Shown here: one piece after another, positions 26,513 to 33,938 of the stretch
Layout of the letters: each line of letters begins with the position of its first letter
Numbering within the stretch: position 1 is the stretch's first letter
From: Lysobacter sp. cf310
Lineage (GTDB): Bacteria > Pseudomonadota > Gammaproteobacteria > Xanthomonadales > Xanthomonadaceae
Direction: 5' to 3'
DNA: 64,000 bases
NCBI RefSeq assembly: GCF_900114355.1
Contig: NZ_FOSS01000001.1
Coordinates: forward strand, 310,001 to 374,000
Program-made: the position numbers and the translations under genes
The notes under the pieces: generated by a model
What the model was told of the DNA's origin: nothing
What the model saw: only the letters and a program-made list of their open reading frames with translations
The model's database searches: none

Positions 26513-27046
26513 ATGAACCGCGTGAAAGGAATCACCCTGATCGAAATGCTGGTCGCGCTGACCGTCGCGGCCGTATTGATCGGCATCGCCGTGCCCGGCG
26601 CTACCCGCGCCATCGTTCGGGTCCGCATGGGCACGGTCGCCACGGCCATGACCGAGAGTTTTCTGGACTCGGCGCGCATGGCCGTATCCACCGGCAGCGC
26701 CATGATCGTGTGCCCGGCCGCGCGCGACGGCCGCTGCGAGGAGAGCGTCGACTGGAGCCTGGGCTGGGTCGTGTATGCCGACGTCGACGGCGACCGCCGC
26801 TACGGCCTGGGCGACCCGGTGATCGGCCGCCCGCAGGGCCCGGTGCAAGGCTTGCGCATCTACAGCACGCAAGGCCGCCGCCGGGTGGTGTTCCAACCCG
26901 ACGGCGGCAATGAGGGCAGCAACGTCAGCTTCAGCGTCTGCAGCCGCGACGGCATCCCGGTCGGCGCCCTCGTGCTCTCCAATGAGGGTCGCTTCCGGGT
27001 CGCCGATGCGGACAGCGAGCCGCGCCCCCATTGCCCGCAGACCTGA
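26513..27046 (+). CDS. Second GspH/FimT-family minor pilin
   Basis: A 177-residue pseudopilin with a strong AAGGAG ribosome site and a very short leader: MNRVKG followed by ITLIEMLVALTVAAVLIGIAVPG. Position +1 is isoleucine rather than the usual phenylalanine, which is rare but tolerated by prepilin peptidase. The GspH/FimT core follows (MTESFLDSARMAVSTGSAMIVCPA, then WSLGWVVYADVDGDRRYGLGDPV), with C-terminal cysteines. It is separate from the fimT-pilE operon and has its own promoter. It could be an alternative tip pilin or a type II secretion pseudopilin; position near the pilus operon favours the former. Confidence 0.88.
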   Translation: MNRVKGITLIEMLVALTVAAVLIGIAVPGATRAIVRVRMGTVATAMTESFLDSARMAVSTGSAMIVCPAARDGRCEESVDWSLGWVVYADVDGDRRYGLGDPVIGRPQGPVQGLRIYSTQGRRRVVFQPDGGNEGSNVSFSVCSRDGIPVGALVLSNEGRFRVADADSEPRPHCPQT

Positions 27047-27357
27047 GCCCCCCGCGCCGCCCTGGCGGTGCGGCACGGACCCCGCGTCGGCGCATTCCCC
27101 GGCGCCGGCGCGGGGCACCGTTAGCTTGCAGGCCGAGCTGCAGCACCCCGCCCAGGCCGTCGCCGGCGACGGACGCGCTGGCCTGGCGGCCGGCGCGAAG
27201 GGCCCGACGGGCTGCGGCGACGAGCGATCGAGTCTGGCAAGGCGGCGGACTCGGGCCTACCGCCGCCCCTGCGCGGGGGCTCCGCAGCGATCCGGCGGGC
27301 CATCCGGGTTAAACTGGCGGCCTCGCCCTGCCCCCAAGGGCTTAGTGCACGCATCGA
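27047..27357. other. Gap before corC
   Basis: About 310 nt of very GC-rich sequence without a credible gene. GGTTAAACTGG near 27,308-27,318 is the only less GC-rich point and may belong to the corC promoter. No clear terminator for the pilin gene is seen. Confidence 0.35.
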
Positions 27358-28221
27358 ATGTCCGAGGACGACAGTAGTCAACACAGCGAACATCCGGAGA
27401 AACGACGCTCCTGGCTGGAGCGGATCAGTTCGGCGCTGTCCGGCGAACCCACCACCCGCGAAGACCTGGTCGAGCTGTTGCGCGACGCTCAGGCCGATGG
27501 GCTGATCGCCGCCGATACCCTGCGCATGATGGAAGGCGCGATCGCCGTGTCCGACCTCACCGTGGGCGATGTGATGATCCCGCGCTCGCAGATGGTCGTG
27601 CTGCCCGCCGACGGCAAGTTTCTCGATCTGATGAAGCTGGTGGTCGAATCCGGCCATTCGCGCTTCCCGGTTCACGGCGAGGACAAGGACGAAATCCTGG
27701 GCGTGCTGTTGGCCAAGGACCTGTTGCGCGGCGTGGTAGCCGACAACGGCCCCGGCACCATCCATGAATTGCTGCGCCCGGCGGTGCTGATCCCCGAGTC
27801 CAAGCGCCTGGATGTGCTGCTGCGCGAGTTCCGCCAGTCGCGCAACCACATGGCGATCGTGATCGACGAGCACGGCGGCGTCGCCGGCCTGCTCACCATC
27901 GAGGACGTGCTGGAACAGATCGTCGGCGAGATCGACGACGAGCACGACGACGCCGAGGACCCGAACGCGCTAATCGCGGCCCAGGCCGACGGCCAGTACG
28001 TGGTCGACGCGCTGACCCCGATCGCCGACTTCAACGAGCGCTTCGGCGCTGACTTCGACGACGACGAATACGACACCATCGGCGGCCTGGTCACGGCCGC
28101 GATCGGCCACCTGCCCGAAGCCGGCGAGGAGCTCACCCTGGGCCGCTTCGTGTTCCGGGTTGCCAGCGCCGATGCGCGCCGCGTGCACGCCTTCCACGTC
28201 GGCGTGCTCGGCAAGGACTGA
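27358..28221 (+). CDS. corC: CorC/HlyC-family protein with CBS pair
   Basis: A 287-residue cytosolic CorC (YbeX). After an acidic/basic N-terminus there is a DLVELLRDAQADGLIAADTLRMMEGAI region. Two CBS domains follow (VGDVMIPRSQMVVLPADG; VVIDEHGGVAGLLTIEDVLEQIVGEIDDEHD), then a C-terminal CorC_HlyC (FAD-PCMH-like) domain. The length matches the family. It contributes to Mg2+/Co2+ efflux and, as YbeX, to ribosome metabolism alongside YbeZ and YbeY. The start codon is preceded by no obvious ribosome site. It normally sits right after ybeY; here a 12.5-kb block separates them. Confidence 0.95.
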   Translation: MSEDDSSQHSEHPEKRRSWLERISSALSGEPTTREDLVELLRDAQADGLIAADTLRMMEGAIAVSDLTVGDVMIPRSQMVVLPADGKFLDLMKLVVESGHSRFPVHGEDKDEILGVLLAKDLLRGVVADNGPGTIHELLRPAVLIPESKRLDVLLREFRQSRNHMAIVIDEHGGVAGLLTIEDVLEQIVGEIDDEHDDAEDPNALIAAQADGQYVVDALTPIADFNERFGADFDDDEYDTIGGLVTAAIGHLPEAGEELTLGRFVFRVASADARRVHAFHVGVLGKD

Positions 28222-28234
28222 CCGTCCTGAAAAC

Positions 28235-28268
28235 GCCGGCAATGACCCGACTCGCGGTCATCGCCGGC
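28235..28268. terminator. Hairpin after corC
   Basis: A 13-position stem (GCCGGC-A-ATGACC against GGTCAT-C-GCCGGC, one mismatch) with an 8-nt loop starts 14 nt after the corC stop. There is no T-run. It overlaps the remnant start codon of the following pseudogene, so it may be a terminator or a coincidental structure. Confidence 0.4.
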
Positions 28269-28740
28269 GCCGCAGTCCTGCCGGTCCTGATTGCGGGCTA
28301 CCCCAGCACCAAGACCCTGTCCAGCAGGCCGGTCGTCGCTCCGGACGGAACGTGCGGCGCGTCCTAGACCCAGAACGAGGAGCCTGGCCGCCCCGGCCAC
28401 GGCAGCACCCAGGCCGAAAACTGTTACGAGATCGGCTCCTAGCGCGTGGGCAGCGGCGGCGTCGGCTTCGGTTCGCTCAAGCACGCCATCGGCCTGCGCT
28501 AACTGGAGGCGCGCGCACTTTGGAGATCGCGGTACCGGACGGCGTACCGCTGGACTACCAGCACCGGACCAGCATCCATCCGGAACAGGGCCTGCCTTAC
28601 CGCTACCGCAACCTGCGCGCCGACGATCCGGACTATGCCGGTTGCGGCCACGATCCCTAGACGCACTATCCCGACCACGACTCGGACGAGCCCGCCCGGC
28701 GAGCGCGAACCGCATCCGTCGCGCCCCGATCATGCCCGCG
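28242..28740 (+). pseudogene. Decayed lipoprotein-like gene with several stops and a frameshift
   Basis: Starting at an ATG, the frame reads MTRLAVIAGAAVLPVLIAGY, like a lipoprotein signal in which the lipobox cysteine is now Tyr. It continues with coding-type codons but is broken by TAG at 28365, TAG at 28440 and TAA at 28500. A shift of frame in a GCGCGCGC tract near 28510 then restores another coding stretch (LEIAVPDGVPLDYQHRTSIH, then PYRYRNLRADDPDYAGCGHD), which stops at TAG 28658. The sequence stays coding-like beyond that (THYPDHDSDEP). All four stops replace a codon in which TAC or TAT would restore Tyr. It is best read as a recent pseudogene of an unknown lipoprotein. Confidence 0.5.
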
Positions 28741-28758
28741 TCAGCCGCGCCGCTTAGA

Positions 28759-30042
28759 ATGGCCCGATCCGACGACCGGCTGTCTGCCTTGAATCCCATC
28801 CGCCGCGCCCTGCCCCCGTTGTTCGCCGTCGCCGTACTGTGGCTGTGCACCCTGGTCGCCTCCGCGGCGCCACCGCAGCAGGCCGCGCCGCAGGGCGCTA
28901 CGACGCAAAGCCCGGCGCCCACCGCAGCCACGGCACCGACGGGCGTACCGCGCATCGGCATGGCGACCATGCAGCCGGGCGAGATTTTCTGGGAACGCTT
29001 CGGCCACGATTCGATCGTGGTGCTGGATCCCGACACCGGCGCCGCGACCTCGTACAACTTCGGCTTCTTCGACCCGGAAGCGCCGGACTTCGTCGCCCGC
29101 TTCATGCGCAACGACATGCGCTACCGACTGGCCGCGCTGCCGTTCGAGCAGGACCTGGCGCTGTACCGCGAGGAAGGCCGCGGCGTATCCATACAGTGGC
29201 TGGACCTGAACGACGATCAGGCGCGCACGCTCGCCGCCACCCTGGCCGAGAACGCCAAGCCCGAAAACGCCTACTACCGCTACCAGTACTTCGACGACAA
29301 CTGCGCTACCCGCGTACGCGACGCCATCGACCGGGCCCTGGGCGGCGCGCTGCGTCGACAGATCGAGGGCCGCTCGCACGGCAGCACCTTCCGCAGCGAA
29401 GCGGTGCGCCTGGCCTCGCCGGCGCCGTGGATGTGGCTGGGCTTCGACATCGGCCTGGGGCCGTCGGCCGATCGCCCGCTGCCGGTGTGGAGCGAATCCT
29501 ACGTGCCGATGCGCCTGGCCGCGGCGCTGCGCGAAACCAAGAACACCCAGGGTCGCCCGCTGGTCCTGTCCGAACAGGAAATCCTGCCGCATCGGATCGC
29601 GCCCGAACCGGTCGACGCGCCGATCGACTGGGTGCCCTGGGCGCTGTCCGGCGTCGTCGTCGGCCTGGGCCTGGCCTGGCTGGGTCGACGCCGGCCGCGC
29701 GTGCTGGCGGCGATCGCACTACCGTTCTGGACCCTATGCGGCATCCTGTCGGCGCTGATGCTGTTCATCTGGTTCGGCACGCAGCACACCTACGGCTGGG
29801 CCAACCAGAACCTGCTGCTGTTCAATCCGCTGTGCTGGCTGCTGTGGCTGGGCGGTTGGCGCGTGCTGCGCGGCCGCGACGCCGGCCCCTGGTTCGGGCG
29901 CATCCTGACGGCGGTCGCGGCCTGCGCGGTGCTGGCGCTGTTCGCGCATTGGCTGCCGGTGCAGCCGCAGCGCAACGTGCACTGGATCAGCCTGCTGCTG
30001 CCCCTGCATCTGGGCCTGCTCGCGGGCTTGCGCAAGCGCTGA
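28759..30042 (+). CDS. DUF4105 membrane protein (Lnb-like periplasmic domain)
   Basis: A 427-residue protein from the ATG. A TTG 30 nt later (LNPIRRALPPLF) would give a more typical signal and cannot be excluded. After a signal or anchor helix comes a DUF4105 domain with MQPGEIFWERFGHDSIVVLD and YRYQYFDDNCATRVRDAID, the conserved H and N-C pair of this papain-like family. At least four membrane helices follow from about residue 295 (ALSGVVVGLGLAWLG; AIALPFWTLCGILSALMLFIW; LLFNPLCWLLWLGGW; AVAACAVLALFAHW). Family members are predicted cysteine peptidases or amidases facing the periplasm. Substrate unknown. Confidence 0.85.
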   Translation: MARSDDRLSALNPIRRALPPLFAVAVLWLCTLVASAAPPQQAAPQGATTQSPAPTAATAPTGVPRIGMATMQPGEIFWERFGHDSIVVLDPDTGAATSYNFGFFDPEAPDFVARFMRNDMRYRLAALPFEQDLALYREEGRGVSIQWLDLNDDQARTLAATLAENAKPENAYYRYQYFDDNCATRVRDAIDRALGGALRRQIEGRSHGSTFRSEAVRLASPAPWMWLGFDIGLGPSADRPLPVWSESYVPMRLAAALRETKNTQGRPLVLSEQEILPHRIAPEPVDAPIDWVPWALSGVVVGLGLAWLGRRRPRVLAAIALPFWTLCGILSALMLFIWFGTQHTYGWANQNLLLFNPLCWLLWLGGWRVLRGRDAGPWFGRILTAVAACAVLALFAHWLPVQPQRNVHWISLLLPLHLGLLAGLRKR

Positions 30043-30093
30043 GGCCGTGCGCGCGGCTTGCCCGCGCGGCCTCGCACGGGCACGATGCGCGGG

Positions 30094-31086
30094 ATGAAGG
30101 ATCCCAACCTGCCCCAGTGCGTGATCAACTGCGCGGCCTACAGCCGCGAGGGCGTCCGCCGCGACATCAGCCTCGACCAGATCAGCGACGTGCTCGCCGT
30201 CGACGACGGCAGCTTCGTCTGGGTCGGCCTGTACGAGCCCGACGAGGGCATCCTGGAGAAGCTGCAGGAAGAGTTCTGCCTGCACGATCTGGCGATCGAG
30301 GACGCGCACAACGCCCACCAGCGCCCCAAGATCGAAACCTACGGCAACTCGCTGTTCATCGTCGTGCACACCGCGCAGACCGTCGACAGCCACATCCGTT
30401 TCGGCGAGACCCATCTGTTCGTCGGCCCGCGCTACCTGGTCACGGTGCGCCACGGCGCGTCCAGCAGCTACGCCTCCGCGCGCCTGCGTCTGGAGCGCGA
30501 GTCCGAGGAACTGCGGCACGGCCCGGCCTCGGCGCTGTACGTGGTGCTGGACATGGTGGTCGACAACTTCACCCCCATCGTCGACGAGTTCAGCCAGGAG
30601 CTCAACGAACTGGAGAAGGACGTCTTCGCCGAGGACTTCCGCAAGGGCACGGTCGAAAAGCTTTACGACCTCAAGCGCGAACTCACCCGCCTGCGCATGG
30701 CGGTCTCGCCGCTGCAGGACATCCTGGGCCAGCTCGCGCGCTCGCGCAGCGCCTTGATCGACGAGGAAAGCCAGCTGTATTTCCGCGACGTGCTCGATCA
30801 CGCCGTGCGCATCAACGAAACCACCGACACCCTGCGCGAGATGCTGACCGCGGCGATGAGCGTGAACCTGTCGCTGGTCACCATCCGTCAGGGCGAGGTA
30901 GTCAAGCGCCTGGCCGGCTGGGCCGCGCTGCTGGCCGCGCCGACCCTGATCGCGAGCTGGTACGGCATGAACTTCGTGCACATGCCGGAGCTGGCGGGCG
31001 AGCACAGCTACTGGATCGTGATCGGCGTGACCGCCGTGGTCTGCGTGGTGCTGTTCGGCCTGCTGCGCCGCGCGAAGTGGTTGTAG
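30094..31086 (+). CDS. corA: CorA-family magnesium transporter
   Basis: A 330-residue CorA-type channel (ATG giving MKDPNLPQC; an ATG 9 nt upstream is equally possible). The large N-terminal cytosolic domain includes the long stalk helix (NFTPIVDEFSQELNELEKDVF). Two C-terminal helices are separated by the signature YGMNF in SWYGMNFVHMPELAG. The C-terminal end RRAKWL is basic, as in CorA. It imports Mg2+ and possibly Co2+ or Ni2+. It follows the DUF4105 gene by about 50 nt. corC, whose homologues affect Mg/Co efflux, is two genes upstream. Confidence 0.95.
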   Translation: MKDPNLPQCVINCAAYSREGVRRDISLDQISDVLAVDDGSFVWVGLYEPDEGILEKLQEEFCLHDLAIEDAHNAHQRPKIETYGNSLFIVVHTAQTVDSHIRFGETHLFVGPRYLVTVRHGASSSYASARLRLERESEELRHGPASALYVVLDMVVDNFTPIVDEFSQELNELEKDVFAEDFRKGTVEKLYDLKRELTRLRMAVSPLQDILGQLARSRSALIDEESQLYFRDVLDHAVRINETTDTLREMLTAAMSVNLSLVTIRQGEVVKRLAGWAALLAAPTLIASWYGMNFVHMPELAGEHSYWIVIGVTAVVCVVLFGLLRRAKWL

Positions 31087-31125
31087 CCCAAACAGCACCC
31101 GACATCCGCCACGCATCCGCTTTGG

Positions 31126-31153
31126 GGTAGGAGCGGCGTATGCCGCGACCGCG
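31126..31153 (+). repeat. GC-rich imperfect palindromic repeat, copy 1
   Basis: GGTAGGAGCGGCG-TAT-GCCGCGACCGCG, one of three related elements between corA and cstA. Similar TAGGAGCGGC...GCCGCGACCGCG elements are common between genes in Lysobacter and Xanthomonas genomes. Confidence 0.65.
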
Positions 31154-31215
31154 CTATATCCCATAGCCGCGCAACCGCGATCCGCCCCCCGTTATCCGAA
31201 TCGCGCCATGCTTCC

Positions 31216-31244
31216 GGGTAGGAGCGGCGCGAGCCGCGACCGCG
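31216..31244 (+). repeat. GC-rich imperfect palindromic repeat, copy 2
   Basis: GGGTAGGAGCGGCG-CGA-GCCGCGACCGCG, same orientation as copy 1. With copy 3 it forms a long inverted pair. Confidence 0.7.
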
Positions 31245-31261
31245 TCGTCGCCGAAGCCTCA

Positions 31262-31289
31262 CGGTCGCGGCTCACGCCGCTCCTATCCC
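31262..31289 (-). repeat. GC-rich imperfect palindromic repeat, copy 3 (inverted)
   Basis: The reverse complement of the same element, differing by one or two bases from copy 2. Copies 2 and 3 are separated by 17 nt and could pair over about 28 nt into a very stable hairpin that would separate corA from cstA transcription. The remaining 31,087-31,434 gap holds no credible gene. Confidence 0.7.
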
Positions 31290-31434
31290 AGAGCAGAGCT
31301 TGGGCCGTCGCGCGCCGATGAACAGCGGCCGGCGCCCGGCCTTAGACCAAAGTACTAGCCCCGATGCCGCACTGCGCATTGACCCCGGGCGGACCCAGGG
31401 GCGACGCTGCCCGAGTCCATTCGGAGAGGCGTCG

Positions 31435-33495
31435 ATGAAAGCTCTGTCCTGGCTCGGTTGGGGCCTGCTCGCGGTACTGGCGGCGTTCTGCCTGGGTACC
31501 GTGGCCCTGAACCGCGGCGAATCCATCAGCGCGATGTGGCTGGTGGTCGCGGCGGTCTCCACCTTCACCATCGCCTATCGCTTCTACGGCCGCTTCATCG
31601 CCCAGCGCGCCCTGCTGGTCGACCCCAGCCGCGCGACCCCGGCCTGGCGCCGCAACGACGGCCTGGACTACGTCCCCACCGAGAAGAGCGTGGTGTTCGG
31701 CCACCACTTCGCGGCCATCGCGGGCGCCGGCCCGCTGGTCGGCCCGGTGTTGGCGGCGCAGATGGGCTACCTGCCCGGCACCTTGTGGATCCTGTTCGGC
31801 GTGGTCCTGGCCGGCGCGGTCCAGGACATGCTGGTGCTGTTCTTCTCCACCCGCCGCGACGGGCGCTCGCTGGGCGAGATGATTCGCGCCGAGATGGGCC
31901 CCGCGGCCGGCGTGATCTCCATGATCGGCATCCTGATGATCATGGTGATCCTGCTGGCGGTGCTGGCGCTGGTGGTGGTCAAGGCCCTGGCCGAAAGCCC
32001 CTGGGGCACCTTCACGGTCGCCATGACCATTCCGATCGCGATCCTGATGGGCGTGTACCTGCGCTACTTCCGCCCGGGCCGCATCCTGGAAGTGTCGATC
32101 ATCGGCTTCGTCCTGCTGTTGCTCGCGATCTGGCTGGGCGGCAAGGTCGCCGCGGACCCGACCTGGGGCGAGATCTTCCACCTCAAGGGCACGACCCTGG
32201 CCTGGCTGATGATCGGCTACGGCTTCATCGCCTCGGTACTGCCGGTGTGGTTCCTGCTGGCGCCGCGCGACTACCTGTCGACCTTCCTCAAGATCGGCAC
32301 CGTGCTGGTGCTGGCCCTGGCGATCGTGATCGCCGCGCCGCATCTGCAGATGCCGGCGATGACCCAGTTCGTCGATGGCACCGGCCCGGTGTTCTCCGGC
32401 AAGCTGTTCCCGTTCCTGTTCATCACCATCGCCTGCGGCGCGGTGTCCGGCTTCCACTCGCTGATTTCCTCGGGCACCACGCCCAAGATGATCTCCAGCG
32501 AGGGCGACATCCGCCTGGTCGGCTACGGCGGCATGCTGATGGAGGCCTTCGTCGCGATCATGGCCCTGATCGCCGCCTGCGTGCTGCAGCCGGGCGTGTA
32601 CTTCGCGATGAACTCGCCGGGCGCGCTGATCGGCACCACCGCCGAATCCGCCGCCCTGGCGATCTCCAACTGGGGCTTCGTGATCACCCCCGACGTGCTG
32701 ACCGCCACCGCCAAGGAAATCGGCGAGGGCACGATCCTGTCGCGCACCGGCGGCGCGCCGACCCTGGCGGTGGGCATGGCCCAGATCCTGCACGGGCTGA
32801 TCCCGGGCGAAGGCATGATGGCCTTCTGGTACCACTACGCGATCCTGTTCGAAGCGCTGTTCATCCTGACCACGATCGACGCCGGCACGCGCGTGGCGCG
32901 CTTCATGATCCAGGAGCTGGTCGGCCTGGCCTACGCGCCGTTCCAGCGCACCGACAGCTGGGCCGCCAACATCGCCAGCACCTTGCTCGCGGTGTCGATG
33001 TGGGGCTACTTCCTGTATCAGGGCGTGGTCGATCCGCTGGGCGGCATCAACACCCTGTGGCCGCTGTTCGGCATCGCCAACCAGATGCTCGCCGGCCTGG
33101 CGCTGGTGTTCTGCTGCGTGGTGATGGTGAAGATGAAGCGCGAGAAGTACCTGTGGATTCCGCTGATCCCGACCGTCTGGCTGCTGATCTGCACCCTCAC
33201 CGCGGGCTGGCAGAAGCTGTTCGACCCCAATCCCAAGATCGGTTTCATCGCCAACGCGCGCAAGTTCGCCGACGCCGCCGCGCGCGGCGAGGTGCTGGCG
33301 CCGGCCAAGTCGGTCGAGGAAATGCAGCGGGTGGTCTTCAACAACTACCTCGACGCCGGCCTGACCGCGCTGTTCGTGGCGGTGGTGGTGGCGACGGTGT
33401 TCTTCGGCCTGCGCGCGGCCTTCGCCGCGCGCCGCAACAACGTGGCCACGGCCAAGGAGAGCGATTATGTCGCGCTCGACACGCTGGCTCGCTGA
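31435..33495 (+). CDS. cstA: Carbon starvation protein CstA (peptide/pyruvate transporter)
   Basis: A 686-residue polytopic membrane protein with a GGAGAGG ribosome site 6 nt before the ATG. CstA family blocks include [61 protein letters not shown] and [10 protein letters not shown]. The length is typical. CstA transporters import peptides or pyruvate when carbon is limiting. It overlaps ybdD by 29 nt, the conserved gene pair. In E. coli it is under CRP and CsrA control; no such site is evident here. It fits with the nearby peptidase and POT peptide transporter genes. Confidence 0.96.
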   Translation: MKALSWLGWGLLAVLAAFCLGTVALNRGESISAMWLVVAAVSTFTIAYRFYGRFIAQRALLVDPSRATPAWRRNDGLDYVPTEKSVVFGHHFAAIAGAGPLVGPVLAAQMGYLPGTLWILFGVVLAGAVQDMLVLFFSTRRDGRSLGEMIRAEMGPAAGVISMIGILMIMVILLAVLALVVVKALAESPWGTFTVAMTIPIAILMGVYLRYFRPGRILEVSIIGFVLLLLAIWLGGKVAADPTWGEIFHLKGTTLAWLMIGYGFIASVLPVWFLLAPRDYLSTFLKIGTVLVLALAIVIAAPHLQMPAMTQFVDGTGPVFSGKLFPFLFITIACGAVSGFHSLISSGTTPKMISSEGDIRLVGYGGMLMEAFVAIMALIAACVLQPGVYFAMNSPGALIGTTAESAALAISNWGFVITPDVLTATAKEIGEGTILSRTGGAPTLAVGMAQILHGLIPGEGMMAFWYHYAILFEALFILTTIDAGTRVARFMIQELVGLAYAPFQRTDSWAANIASTLLAVSMWGYFLYQGVVDPLGGINTLWPLFGIANQMLAGLALVFCCVVMVKMKREKYLWIPLIPTVWLLICTLTAGWQKLFDPNPKIGFIANARKFADAAARGEVLAPAKSVEEMQRVVFNNYLDAGLTALFVAVVVATVFFGLRAAFAARRNNVATAKESDYVALDTLAR

Positions 33496-33703
33496 CGCCG
33501 GTCTGCTGGCCGGGTCGCTGCTGTTGCGCTGGTGGCGCACGGCGGCGCAGACCGCGCGCCTGGCGATCGGCATTCCGGACTACGACTACTACGTCGAACA
33601 CATGCGGCGCATGCATCCGGATATCGCACCGATGTCGCGCGATGCCTTCTTCCACGAACGGATGTTGGCGCGGTACGGGAAAGGCCGATCGCGCTGTTGC
33701 TGA
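33467..33703 (+). CDS. YbdD/YjiX-family small protein
   Basis: A 78-residue protein of the YbdD/YjiX family that always accompanies CstA or BtsT. Conserved core: [23 protein letters not shown] followed by [16 protein letters not shown]. The N-terminus overlaps the end of cstA by 29 nt in a different frame, so translation is probably coupled. It is thought to support CstA function, in an undefined way. A T-rich terminator follows after about 20 nt. Confidence 0.93.
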   Translation: MSRSTRWLADAGLLAGSLLLRWWRTAAQTARLAIGIPDYDYYVEHMRRMHPDIAPMSRDAFFHERMLARYGKGRSRCC

Positions 33704-33722
33704 TGACTTCCGCTCACCGCAA

Positions 33723-33752
33723 GAAAGGCCGCCCCCGGGGCGGCCTTTTCTT
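33723..33752 (+). terminator. Intrinsic terminator of cstA-ybdD
   Basis: AAAGGCCGCCCC and GGGGCGGCCTTTT form an almost loop-free 11-12 bp stem followed by TTTTCTTT. This is the clearest rho-independent terminator in the window; the A-run on the other side could make it bidirectional. Confidence 0.9.
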
Positions 33753-33904
33753 TGCGAATCCGACTCGTAGGACGCGGCGACAACCGCATCATCGCCGTGC
33801 CGAACGGCCGCGAACGATGCGGTGCGCCTTCGGCATACCGCATCCTAGATTTCCTGCGGCGTCCCAACTCGCGCTTGTTGCGGTGTCGCGCGCCCTCACA
33901 CCAG

Positions 33905-33929
33905 CCCTCTCCCGCGTCGCGGGAGAGGG
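33905..33929. repeat. CCCTCTCCCGC inverted repeat
   Basis: A perfect 11-bp stem (CCCTCTCCCGC / GCGGGAGAGGG) with a 3-nt loop, 10 nt beyond the S9 peptidase stop. This type of CCCTCTCCC element is frequent between genes in Xanthomonadaceae. It may also terminate the peptidase transcript. Confidence 0.6.
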
Positions 33930-33938
33930 GGCGTGGCC

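Noticed and set aside
31126-31289. CRISPR array
   Set aside because: Only three diverged copies, one inverted, with irregular spacing; they are intergenic palindromic repeats.
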